From Corynebacterium sp. ES2730-CONJ (GTDB lineage: Bacteria > Actinomycetota > Actinomycetes > Mycobacteriales > Mycobacteriaceae): 64,000 nucleotides of DNA. Shown here in pieces: positions 45,269 to 52,649 of the stretch. Below the pieces are notes generated by a model that saw only the letters and a program-made list of their open reading frames with translations, had not been told where the DNA came from and did not search any database. Made by a program: the position numbers and the translations under genes. Each line of letters begins with the position of its first letter. Positions within the stretch are counted from its first letter, which is position 1. Location of the stretch: contig NZ_JANUXZ010000001.1 in NCBI RefSeq assembly GCF_024834055.1, positions 62,001 to 126,000 of the forward strand. Direction: 5' to 3'.

Positions 45269-45292
45269 GCTGCACACCAGTGCAGCCTATAT
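45263..45292. terminator. Bidirectional terminator
   Basis: A perfect 13-bp stem ATATAGGCTGCAC (45263-45275)/GTGCAGCCTATAT (45280-45292) with a 4-nt loop, between convergent genes. An A-rich run at 45257-45263 supplies the U-tract for the minus-strand transcript. Confidence 0.85.
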
Positions 45293-45308
45293 AACTAAAA
45301 CTCTAGTT

Positions 45309-46448
45309 CTAGGAAGTTTCGGGCAGCTGACTCGTCTGAGTGGGAAGACCCGGGATGGGGTTGACCTCATCCACAGGTTTCTGCGCCACCGCATTTGCCG
45401 CCGCTAACGCTGCCTCGATCTCGGGATTAGAGCTTGCCGATAACCATTCCTCAGGCACGTCTTCTTCTTGGACCGGCTCGGATTTCTGCACTTCGTAGCG
45501 GAATACTCCATCCTGATCTTTATCGCCAAAGCTCTTGGCGAAGTGCTCAAGAGCGTCAGAGAACTGACTTGGGATCATCCACATCGTCGAGCCTTCATTG
45601 CTGGCCATCTTCGGTAGCTTATCCAAGTACTGATAAGCCAACACTTCCGGAGTGAGCTCGGAGCGCTTAATTGCGGCATTGATTTGAGTGATGGCTCGCG
45701 CTTCACCTTGAGCTTCCAAGAACTTGGCTGCCCGAGTACCTTCAGCTCTCAGGATGGCTGCCTGGCGTTCGGCCTCGGCGCGCAAAATAGCGGCATGCTT
45801 CTCACCCTCAGCACCGAGGATTCGCGCTTGCTTTTCACCTTCAGCGGTGCGGATATCGGATTCACGACGGCCCTCAGCAGTTAAGATCATGGCCCGCTTC
45901 TCTCGATCTGCCTTCATCTGCATCTCCATAGACTGTTGAATAGATGGAGGGGGATCGATCGCCTTGAGCTCGACGCGGGAAATTCTCAGGCCCCACTTGG
46001 TGGTGGCCGCATCAAGCTCGCCTCGCAGCCGACGGTTGATGACTTCGCGGCTAGTGAGAGTCTCCTCCAGGGTCATACCGCCTACGACATCTCTAAGAGT
46101 GGCAACAGAGATTTGCTCAACACCAACAATATAATTATCTACACCGTAGATAGCCTTGGCGGCATCATTGATTTGAAAGGTAACGACGGTATCAATAGCT
46201 ACCGTCAAGTTGTCTTGAGTAATAACAGCTTGCGGAGGGAAGCTCACCACTCGTTCACGAGTGTCCACGCGTTGGCGGACACGGTCGATAAACGGTATTA
46301 GTAAAGTGATACCGCCTGAGACCGTACGCGTATAACGTCCCAGTCTTTCAATTACTGCCGCTTCGCCCTGAGGTATCAGAACCACTGCCTTAGCAACGGT
46401 CACGATGATCAAGACAATCAGGACCCCGAAGAGTATGAGAGTAACCAT
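45309..46448 (-). CDS. SPFH/band 7 (stomatin/prohibitin-like) protein, QmcA type
   Basis: The 379-residue protein has an N-terminal membrane helix (LILFGVLIVLIIVTVAKAVV), then an SPFH domain (VPQGEAAVIERLGRYTRTV-like start near residue 27; DRVRQRVDTRERVVSFPPQAV). A long helix with repeated AEGEKQA/AEGEKHA/AEAERQA units spans about residues 190-250, typical for oligomeric membrane microdomain scaffolds. A variable acidic C-terminus follows. It pairs with the NfeD gene 6 bp upstream, the usual partner. Confidence 0.92.
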   Translation of the reverse strand: MVTLILFGVLIVLIIVTVAKAVVLIPQGEAAVIERLGRYTRTVSGGITLLIPFIDRVRQRVDTRERVVSFPPQAVITQDNLTVAIDTVVTFQINDAAKAIYGVDNYIVGVEQISVATLRDVVGGMTLEETLTSREVINRRLRGELDAATTKWGLRISRVELKAIDPPPSIQQSMEMQMKADREKRAMILTAEGRRESDIRTAEGEKQARILGAEGEKHAAILRAEAERQAAILRAEGTRAAKFLEAQGEARAITQINAAIKRSELTPEVLAYQYLDKLPKMASNEGSTMWMIPSQFSDALEHFAKSFGDKDQDGVFRYEVQKSEPVQEEDVPEEWLSASSNPEIEAALAAANAVAQKPVDEVNPIPGLPTQTSQLPETS

Positions 46449-46454
46449 TATGTT

Positions 46455-46883
46455 CTACACTTTCCAGACCACGGCAGTCGTAGACTCAATGGAAATCACT
46501 GCCACGGTATCTCCTTCTGAGAAAGTGACACTAGGGTCGAGACTACGTGCGGTCCATATTGATCCATCTACCTTGATTTGACCACTGTGCGCTGTTATAG
46601 CTTCGACAACGAGAGCGTGACTGCCCTCTAACGCTTTGGGACTGGTATCGAGGTAGACATTCTGGTTGAGGAAGCGGGTCTTTAATGCTGGCTTGAGAAA
46701 TATCAAAAGCATAAGAGAGAAGACTCCAAAACTTATGATCTCTACGCCTACTGGAATACCTAGCAAGGCGACCACACCGGTTAACAGCGCCGCACTTCCC
46801 AGCATCATTAACGTCAGCTCCCCGACCGCCAATTCGGCGACGAGGAGAACTAACCCTGCAATAACCCAGATTAAAGAGCCCAC
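46455..46883 (-). CDS. NfeD family membrane protein
   Basis: The 142-residue short NfeD protein has two or three N-terminal membrane helices (IWVIAGLVLLVAELAVG; LTGVVALLGIPVGVEI; SFGVFSLMLLIFLKPAL) and a C-terminal OB-fold domain (KVDGSIWTARSLDP then EGDTVAVISIESTTAVV). NfeD proteins act with SPFH proteins in membrane organisation. The start is GTG, preceded by TAGACT at 6 nt. Confidence 0.9.
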   Translation of the reverse strand: MGSLIWVIAGLVLLVAELAVGELTLMMLGSAALLTGVVALLGIPVGVEIISFGVFSLMLLIFLKPALKTRFLNQNVYLDTSPKALEGSHALVVEAITAHSGQIKVDGSIWTARSLDPSVTFSEGDTVAVISIESTTAVVWKV

Positions 46884-46889
46884 ACGGTC

Positions 46890-46895
46890 AGTCTA
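46890..46895 (-). promoter_or_regulatory. -10 box of nfeD-SPFH, leaderless
   Basis: TAGACT on the minus strand ends 6 nt before the GTG at 46883. No Shine-Dalgarno sequence is present. Confidence 0.45.
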
Positions 46896-46945
46896 CTCGG
46901 TTGAACTGAAAAATAGCAGGAGTCCGTAAGGGCACTGCGATATCT

Positions 46946-47767
46946 CTAAAGAAGATCCGACTTTTTCAATTCAGGGTTAGTGACAAAATCGACGAGCCGT
47001 TCGACTGCCCCGATGAGATGAGAATCAATATCTCGGTAGCTGTGCACCGCTCGGTATACTCTATTCCACCCTTCTTTCGGATCGGACCAGTGCAGACGCT
47101 CACACACGCCCATCTTCCAGTCTTCTCCGAAGGGAATATCGGGCCAGTTTCTCAACCCTAGGCGTTCAGGTTTGACCGCTGCCCAGATGTCAATATATGG
47201 GTGTCCTGTCACCAGCACATCCTCGCCCACGGACTGGGTCAAGCGCATCTCCTTTGATCCTTTTATAAGGTGATCGGCTAGTACTCCGATGCGTCGTCCT
47301 GGTCCTGGGCGGAATTCTTGCAACCTGGCGGATAAGTTATCCAGCCCCTCGAGATATTCCACCACTACGCCTTCGACCCGGAGATCATGACCCCAAATCT
47401 TTTCCACGATTGCAGCGTCATGGATACCTTCGACCCAAATACGAGAAGGGGCGGCGACTTTCGCACTGAAGTTTTCCACCATCGTAGATCCCGAATTTGA
47501 GCGACGTGGCTGCTGCGCTGCGATTTTTCGTTTCAAGGTCGCCCGTTGGCCTTCGATGAGAAAGGCGCCCGGTCGTAGTTTGAAGAGTTTCTCAACCCCA
47601 CGCCGATCTTCCAGGCGGATGAAATCACCATCATAGGTCTTCTCGAAACCTATGATTGCGCCCACAAAGCCATCAGCAAGCACCTCGACGACCGATCCGA
47701 TGGTTACCTCTACCTCAGGGTAACGAGGTCCCTTTTTTTGCTGAAAAATATCCCCGTAATTTCTCAC
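46946..47767 (-). CDS. DUF3097 protein
   Basis: This actinobacterial protein has about 273 residues from GTG 47767 (VRNYGDIFQ); a GTG two codons earlier is also possible. It has an N-terminal beta-rich domain (VEVTIGSVVEVLADGFVGAIIGFEKT) and a C-terminal region with RIWVEGIHDAAIVEKIWG and GRRIGVLADHLIKGSKE, which resembles a Toprim-type nucleotidyl fold with an acidic Glu and DxH motif. Function is unknown. Its promoter lies back-to-back with that of the divergent gene at 47797. Confidence 0.8.
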   Translation of the reverse strand: MRNYGDIFQQKKGPRYPEVEVTIGSVVEVLADGFVGAIIGFEKTYDGDFIRLEDRRGVEKLFKLRPGAFLIEGQRATLKRKIAAQQPRRSNSGSTMVENFSAKVAAPSRIWVEGIHDAAIVEKIWGHDLRVEGVVVEYLEGLDNLSARLQEFRPGPGRRIGVLADHLIKGSKEMRLTQSVGEDVLVTGHPYIDIWAAVKPERLGLRNWPDIPFGEDWKMGVCERLHWSDPKEGWNRVYRAVHSYRDIDSHLIGAVERLVDFVTNPELKKSDLL

Positions 47768-47775
47768 GATCACTT

Positions 47776-47781
47776 AGCCTA
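47776..47781 (-). promoter_or_regulatory. -10 box of the DUF3097 gene, leaderless
   Basis: TAGGCT on the minus strand ends 8 nt before the GTG at 47767. It is 1 bp away from the plus-strand -10 box of the divergent gene. Confidence 0.45.
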
Positions 47782-47782
47782 C

Positions 47783-47788
47783 TAAACT
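47783..47788 (+). promoter_or_regulatory. -10 box of the gene at 47797, leaderless
   Basis: TAAACT ends 8 nt before the ATG at 47797. The GGAG between them is too close to the ATG to be a ribosome-binding site. Confidence 0.45.
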
Positions 47789-47796
47789 CATGGAGA

Positions 47797-48516
47797 ATGA
47801 AAGATTTCTACTCGCCTCTTCAAAATATAACCCTGTGGCTCGGCGCCTGGTTTTATGGATTCGAATCCTTTGACAGCCTTAAAGATGCCTTAGGCGACCT
47901 CGGAGGCGCACACTCGCTGTACGACGGCGAGGAAAATCTGCTTGAACTGCTGAAATTCCTTAGACAAAAGATGCTCACCTCGGCAAAACCACCAGTACTT
48001 ATGGCCCTCCTTGGTGGTCCTGGTGATCCTATTCCCGCACCTTTAGGAGTCAATGAAGCCTTATTGATCGGGCATCACACACTGCTCATCCCCCATCAGC
48101 GTGCTACGGGAGTGGAATGGGAGGCCGCCCCATACCAAGGTCGCCCGCTTTCTACTATTAGTCTGGGGGAAGCTGATACCCTGTTGCGGGAAGCCACCGC
48201 CCGGTCTGCGGACTATATCGAAGGCCGAGATTCGCTGCTACAGCATCAATCGAGCCAGCCCCGCCTTCTAGTGGGGACTCTCAGTGACTTCTATGAAAAT
48301 CCTGGCCTGCCCGCAGATCTGCCGCCGCGGGCCGGTCAACTAATCGCGCGCGCCGACCGTGTAAGTGCCATTGTGGAGGCAGTCCACATTCGCTACGACC
48401 ACCACGCTTTCGATCCTCAACTCCTTAGCTTGGCAAAATATATCCGACACGCTCGGATGGCTGCTATAAGTTATTCCTTGGTCGAGTGGGGGCGCCGTGC
48501 CGGCGGACAACATTGA
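47797..48516 (+). CDS. Conserved hypothetical protein
   Basis: Starting at ATG 47797 (MKDFYSPLQN) gives 239 residues; the open frame to 47656 lies inside the divergent DUF3097 gene. The protein is soluble, without signal peptide or membrane helix. Visible landmarks are LMALLGGPGDPIPAPLG near residue 67 and LLIGHHTLLIPHQ near 88. I do not recognise a family, though its size and place beside hemH recur in corynebacteria as I recall. Its 3' end overlaps the convergent hemH 3' end by 46 bp. Confidence 0.7.
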   Translation: MKDFYSPLQNITLWLGAWFYGFESFDSLKDALGDLGGAHSLYDGEENLLELLKFLRQKMLTSAKPPVLMALLGGPGDPIPAPLGVNEALLIGHHTLLIPHQRATGVEWEAAPYQGRPLSTISLGEADTLLREATARSADYIEGRDSLLQHQSSQPRLLVGTLSDFYENPGLPADLPPRAGQLIARADRVSAIVEAVHIRYDHHAFDPQLLSLAKYIRHARMAAISYSLVEWGRRAGGQH

Positions 48517-49547
48517 TACTCACAGGCAGCTCCATTTAAGGTAACTCCTTTCGATATCACGGTACCTGAATGCTGTGCAGGACATTTACCCAGACTTTCG
48601 TCGATGAGATCGACCACCATTGACGCAAATTCCTGAGTGTGCCCGACGGTTGGCGCCCGTAAGATCGTCATATTCAGCCGCTGCGCATCGTCGCGGACTT
48701 CGTTATCTAGATCCCACACAACTTCCATATGGTCTGAAATGAAGCCGATTGGGCACACCAGAATATTGTTGACGCCTTGATCGTTAAGCTGCTCAACGTG
48801 ATCTCGTATATCGGGTTCAAGCCACGGTATCCGACCATCACCGGAGGCTGATTGCCACACGACGTCGTAGTCCTTGAAGTCTACCGCGTGAGCGACAAGG
48901 CGGGCCGCTTCGTGAATTTGCCGAGAATACAGATTCCCATCCGCAAATGTGCCAGAATTTTCGTCGGCCACCATGGGAATGGAATGGGCCGTAAAAACCA
49001 GGCGAAGATCCGATGGTGGGATGTTTAGGGCTTGAAATTTTGCGAGAGTATCGCGCACCGCATGAGCATTCGCGGCTATAAATTCTGGATGATCATAAAA
49101 TTGCCGCAGCTTGATAAAGTCGACTGATGGTAGTGAGCGTTCCGCGAGATGCTCGCGTAGCGCGGAGATATCCTCGTTATACTGCCGGCATCCCGAGTAC
49201 CCACCCCATGCACTCGTCGCGAAAACTGCTACAGTCTTGTGCCCATCGCGAGCGATCTCTTCTGAGGTGTCAACGGCAAAGGGGTGCCAGTTCCGGTTTC
49301 CGAAGTAGACGGGAAGTTTGCGCCCTCTGTGTGATAATTCCGATTGGATATTTGCTACTATTTCTCGGTTGCAATCGTTGAGGGGACTGTATCCGTCAAA
49401 ATGGTGGTAGTGGGTTGCCACAACTTCCAAGCGCTCGTCGGGGATTCCGCGGCCGCGCGTAACATTGCGCAGAAAAGGCATCACATCTTCGGACTTCTCT
49501 GGGCCACCAAAACTTAACAGCAAAAGAGCATCAATAGAAAGGTGCAT
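48471..49547 (-). CDS. hemH: Ferrochelatase (coproporphyrin type, CpfC/HemH)
   Basis: I start at ATG 49547 (MHLSIDALLLLSFGGPE); the longer frame adds 17 unlike residues. The 358-residue enzyme inserts Fe2+ into coproporphyrin III, as in other actinobacteria. The catalytic His is in LVFTAHSIPM (near residue 185) and Glu in ICPIGF-SDHMEVVWDLDNE. One Cys (GYSGCRQY, near 140) and C-terminal Cys residues (GAACEYQCCPPA) match the positions of the actinobacterial [2Fe-2S] ligands. TAGAGT ends 7 nt before the ATG. Confidence 0.9.
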   Translation of the reverse strand: MHLSIDALLLLSFGGPEKSEDVMPFLRNVTRGRGIPDERLEVVATHYHHFDGYSPLNDCNREIVANIQSELSHRGRKLPVYFGNRNWHPFAVDTSEEIARDGHKTVAVFATSAWGGYSGCRQYNEDISALREHLAERSLPSVDFIKLRQFYDHPEFIAANAHAVRDTLAKFQALNIPPSDLRLVFTAHSIPMVADENSGTFADGNLYSRQIHEAARLVAHAVDFKDYDVVWQSASGDGRIPWLEPDIRDHVEQLNDQGVNNILVCPIGFISDHMEVVWDLDNEVRDDAQRLNMTILRAPTVGHTQEFASMVVDLIDESLGKCPAQHSGTVISKGVTLNGAACEYQCCPPARRPHSTKE

Positions 49548-49554
49548 AGGGATG

Positions 49555-49560
49555 ACTCTA
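49555..49560 (-). promoter_or_regulatory. -10 box of hemH, leaderless
   Basis: TAGAGT on the minus strand ends 7 nt before ATG 49547 and supports this start codon. Confidence 0.5.
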
Positions 49561-49609
49561 ACCCATCCTAATACCCTGAAGCGACATTTCTGCCCCACCG
49601 CGGCCTCCC

Positions 49610-49658
49610 ATATTCTCAGTCCGCCACCTTTACCGTTGAGGTGGCGGCCTGAGAATAT
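49610..49658 (-). terminator. Long hairpin after the ripA-like gene
   Basis: A 20-bp stem with one mismatch (49610-49629 with 49639-49658), core CCGCCACCT/AGGTGGCGG, begins 14 bp after the stop of the minus-strand hydrolase gene. The minus-strand 3' side lacks a strong U-run. Confidence 0.7.
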
Positions 49659-49672
49659 TTAAAATGCGCGAG

Positions 49673-51442
49673 TTAAATTAGACGCACAGCGTACGGACTC
49701 ATACCACCCCAGCGTACATCGGAGATACGGACGGTTGAACCAGATTGGGGAGCTTCGATCATTGTGCCATCACCGAGATAGATAGCTACGTGGTATTCAG
49801 CGTTGGGTCCGTAGAAAATGAGGTCACCACGCTGCATATTTTTGGGGTCGATCTTGGTGCCGTGCTTGTATTGGTAGCCAGTATAGTGTGGCAGATCGAA
49901 GCCGGCGGCGGCGAAGGCGTAGATGACCAGGCCCGAGCAGTCGAAACCAACCTTATTAAAGTCGCCGTAGCTATCGGCGGTTCCGCCATCACGGATTCCT
50001 TTCGTAGGGCCATTCACGTTGCCACCACCCCAAGCGTAAGGGGTCCCGATCACGCTCTGTGCCCTGGCAATCACGGCTTCGATGCGTTCGCTCCTTGAAC
50101 CATCGGTGATGATGTCATTACCGGTTGGAGTTTCGTCCGCAATCTCATCGAGTTTAACGAGGAGATCCTGGATAGCGGAATCTAATTCGTCGTCAGCGAC
50201 CGCCGAGGCTTCTGGGGAACTAGGGCTTGAATTACTAGAATCCTCTGCTATATCCTCAGCGCTTGGCGCAACCGACTCTTGAGGGATGTCTTGGGGTGCG
50301 GCTCCCTGGTCTGGGGTATCGGAGGCTTTTAGGAGTTCATCGGCTGCGAGATTAACCAGCTCGAGTGCCTGCTTTTCGGCGGCTTGGGCTGCAGCTGCCT
50401 CCCGCGCTTGCTCGGCGGCTACCTCGGCCGCAGTTTCTTGGGCCCTGCGCGCTGCTTCAGCTTCAGCTTCAGCGGCAGCACGCCGCTCCGCTGCCTCCTT
50501 TTGTGCGGCGCGTTCCTGTGCTTGTGCTTGTGCCTCTCGGGCTGCCTGGGCCTGTGCCTCGGCTTCTTGGCGTTCTCTTTCTTTTCTCTCCAGTTCTTGT
50601 TGTGCAGCTACTCGCGCAGCCTCGGCCCGCGCTGCCTCAGCCTCTTTGGCCTTGCGTTCGGTTTCGGCTTTTTCAAATGCTCGGTATTCCTCACGTTGGG
50701 CGTAGAGAGCATCGGCCGTGCTGCGCGCCTGACTCAAACGTACCTGGGCGGCTGAGCGGTCGGCCTCGAGGCTCTGACGTTCCATGTGTCGACGCTCGAG
50801 TTCTTGAGAGTTTTCGCGTATTGCTCGCTCCGCATTTTCCTTGGCGTCGAGAGCGGCCCGCTCCTTGGCCTCAGCGATATTACGCGCCTCGCGAAGGAGA
50901 GATTCCTCATTAGCCTGTTGAGTGCGAAGTCGATCCAGTTCATTAACGACTGTTCTCTGCTTTTCAGCGCGGGTGCGAAGGAAAGTCTGGCGAGCCAGTG
51001 CGTCCTCAGACGTTGTGGTTCCCGCGAGTCCCCCGACAACTCCCGTGGCGCCTTTGCGATAGGTTGATCGAGAAATCTCATCGAGCGATTGCTGCGCGCG
51101 AGTGAGATCAGATTGGGTCGACTCTAAGTTACTGCGTGCTTGGGCGACTTTAGCACGTGCTTGGTCAGCTTCGTCTTTAGCTCGGTGATAGTCAACGATG
51201 GCCTTATTAACGCCCTCACGCAGCTTACCCATCTCCAACTCAACTCGAGACAGATTGGCTTCACTATCTGAAATTGCTGCCACTAAAGCTGTCACGCTTG
51301 ACTCGGCATCGCCAACCTCGCTGTGCGCAGTTGCTATCGCCGAGTCGGAGGGATTGGTAGGCACCGCAACGGCCATCAACTGTGATGGCATAAATAGGGC
51401 AGCTACCGAGGCCGCGGTTAGGATACGCCCAAATTTGCGCAC
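49673..51442 (-). CDS. ripA: RipA-like NlpC/P60 peptidoglycan endopeptidase
   Basis: I start at GTG 51442 (VRKFGRILTAASV) because GAGGAG lies 6 nt upstream and a signal peptide follows (cleavage near AVAVPTNPS). The 589-residue secreted enzyme has a coiled-coil region (about residues 35-320) with a long Ala/Glu/Arg-rich segment (KEAEAARAEAARVAAQQ), a low-complexity Ser/Pro linker, and a C-terminal NlpC/P60 domain. The catalytic Cys is in FDCSGLVIYAF (near 503) and His in YHVAIYLGDG (near 551). RipA splits septal peptidoglycan in mycobacteria and corynebacteria. Confidence 0.92.
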   Translation of the reverse strand: MRKFGRILTAASVAALFMPSQLMAVAVPTNPSDSAIATAHSEVGDAESSVTALVAAISDSEANLSRVELEMGKLREGVNKAIVDYHRAKDEADQARAKVAQARSNLESTQSDLTRAQQSLDEISRSTYRKGATGVVGGLAGTTTSEDALARQTFLRTRAEKQRTVVNELDRLRTQQANEESLLREARNIAEAKERAALDAKENAERAIRENSQELERRHMERQSLEADRSAAQVRLSQARSTADALYAQREEYRAFEKAETERKAKEAEAARAEAARVAAQQELERKERERQEAEAQAQAAREAQAQAQERAAQKEAAERRAAAEAEAEAARRAQETAAEVAAEQAREAAAAQAAEKQALELVNLAADELLKASDTPDQGAAPQDIPQESVAPSAEDIAEDSSNSSPSSPEASAVADDELDSAIQDLLVKLDEIADETPTGNDIITDGSRSERIEAVIARAQSVIGTPYAWGGGNVNGPTKGIRDGGTADSYGDFNKVGFDCSGLVIYAFAAAGFDLPHYTGYQYKHGTKIDPKNMQRGDLIFYGPNAEYHVAIYLGDGTMIEAPQSGSTVRISDVRWGGMSPYAVRLI

Positions 51443-51739
51443 GAAAACTCCTCGTTCAAAATTGTCAAGCCCGACAATATGGCTGTTTGCGACGTGCTTC
51501 CCCACATGTGCAAAAAACGACCAATGATAGTCAAGCTTCTGGAATCGACTCAAGAGTCAATACACAAACAATAAGGCAATTCCTTCACCACATGCACCAT
51601 GCTTCGATCCAGTCACAAACGCAACAGCACACCTCTTCTGAAACAATGCATGATTGAGCTGCGAAAACGATGTAAATTTGAGGTCAAAGTGATATTGATT
51701 ACATTTTGGACGTTTATCGGCGCGCCTACCCCACAAAAT
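51443..51739. promoter_or_regulatory. ripA-like promoter and leader region
   Basis: The region is AT-rich with no supported gene. On the minus strand TTGAGT (51548-51553) and TATCAT (51524-51529) form a promoter with an 18-nt spacer. A GACTC-AA-GAGTC inverted repeat (51547-51558) overlaps the -35, a possible operator. In the leader an ATTGTC/GACAAT hairpin (51461-51466, 51473-51478) stands just before the GAGGAG ribosome-binding site. MtrA control of this gene is known in relatives; I cannot assign its box. Confidence 0.45.
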
Positions 51740-51772
51740 AAAGAAGAAACTGTCAAGCACACGTTGACAGTT
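51740..51772 (-). terminator. Terminator of the Rv1476-like gene
   Basis: On the minus strand a perfect 9-bp stem (51764-51772 with 51748-51756, AACTGTCAA/TTGACAGTT) is followed by TCTTCTTTATTTT, directly after the stop codon at 51775. Confidence 0.8.
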
Positions 51773-51774
51773 GT

Positions 51775-52254
51775 CTAGTCCCAAACCTTGATTTTACGGA
51801 TACTTCCTATAATTCCTGCAGCAACTAAGCTAAAAACTAGGACGGGTACAAGGGGGGCAGACAACATAGGATTACCCCCAGCGAGAGTATCGGCAAAGGC
51901 CGTAATATCACCGGCGTAGTCGGTGCTTTGAACCAAGCTAAATTTGGCCGACTCGATTTCCGCGCGGCTCAACGTTGTACTCACAACTCCGCTACTATCG
52001 GGGCTTCTGACAATCACCAACTCATATCCTCCCGCATCCAGAAGGACCTGGCCTATATCCCGTAAATCAGCGGGCTGTGGTGGGGTCTGATCTACTACCA
52101 CGACTCCAACCGGCGAGACCATCGTCTGCTCTTCGAGATAGAGCTTGGCACTTTCAAGAGTGCCGTGGAGGTTGTCATCTTGAGTTTCTAAGGCCACATC
52201 ATCCTCAGCAAGCTGCCGAGCGAGATCATTCATATCAATAGTAGAAGGGATCAT
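51775..52254 (-). CDS. Rv1476-like membrane protein (DUF6676)
   Basis: The 159-residue protein has a soluble N-terminal part resembling the TPM fold (GVVVVDQTPPQPADLRDIGQVLLDAGGYELVIVRSPDS) and a single C-terminal membrane helix (PLVPVLVFSLVAAGIIGSI) followed by a short basic end. Placement between the ripA-like gene and aconitase matches Rv1475c-Rv1477 in M. tuberculosis. Function is unknown. GGAAGGAAAG upstream is a plausible ribosome-binding site. Confidence 0.8.
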   Translation of the reverse strand: MIPSTIDMNDLARQLAEDDVALETQDDNLHGTLESAKLYLEEQTMVSPVGVVVVDQTPPQPADLRDIGQVLLDAGGYELVIVRSPDSSGVVSTTLSRAEIESAKFSLVQSTDYAGDITAFADTLAGGNPMLSAPLVPVLVFSLVAAGIIGSIRKIKVWD

Positions 52255-52518
52255 AGAGCTAAACTTTCCTTCCGATTAAGCCAGTGCCTTAGACAGCAGA
52301 GAGCATGGTGAGTACCTCAACTTATGCCACAGGGTAGCACAATCCACGCGATAGCAGATCCACGCATTAAACAGAATCGACAGCGTTGGCTGGTGCACAA
52401 ATTGGAGGGGTATAGGTACTCCTAGAATGCGTCACGAGCTGAGTTTTTATTGGTATATGTAGCGATTATCTTGGAGGAGCTGAATTTATTTGCTCGATTT
52501 GATTCTAACTCCGGCCAA

Positions 52519-52534
52519 CAGAACGCTTGTACTG
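52519..52534 (+). promoter_or_regulatory. AcnR operator
   Basis: CAGAACGCTTGTACTG fits the published AcnR consensus CAGNACnnncGTACTG from C. glutamicum exactly. It fills the spacer just upstream of the TATAAT -10, so bound AcnR should block RNA polymerase at acn. Confidence 0.85.
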
Positions 52535-52535
52535 T

Positions 52536-52541
52536 TATAAT
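52536..52541 (+). promoter_or_regulatory. -10 box of acn
   Basis: A perfect TATAAT 1 bp after the AcnR operator. The -35 region (around 52513) is far from consensus. Confidence 0.65.
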
Positions 52542-52649
52542 GAGCGTCACGCGACGCGACCAAAGATTTTCCAGCCGAAAAAGCCTCAAGTGTCGCACCT
52601 GATACTAAGATATTCGAAACCCAATCCCTATCAACCCTGGAGCTATATA

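Larger units (their letters stand above)
52255..52649. promoter_or_regulatory. acn control region and leader
   Basis: This 395-bp gap has no gene. Its right half holds the acn promoter (TATAAT at 52536-52541) with the AcnR operator just upstream, and an untranslated leader of about 100 nt. GGAG at 52639-52642 lies 7 nt before GTG 52650. I see no clear GlxR or DtxR box. Confidence 0.65.

Noticed and set aside
51557-51784. 75-codon minus-strand open frame upstream of the ripA-like gene
   Set aside because: It begins inside the 3' end of the Rv1476-like gene, runs through its terminator hairpin, and has no family resemblance.
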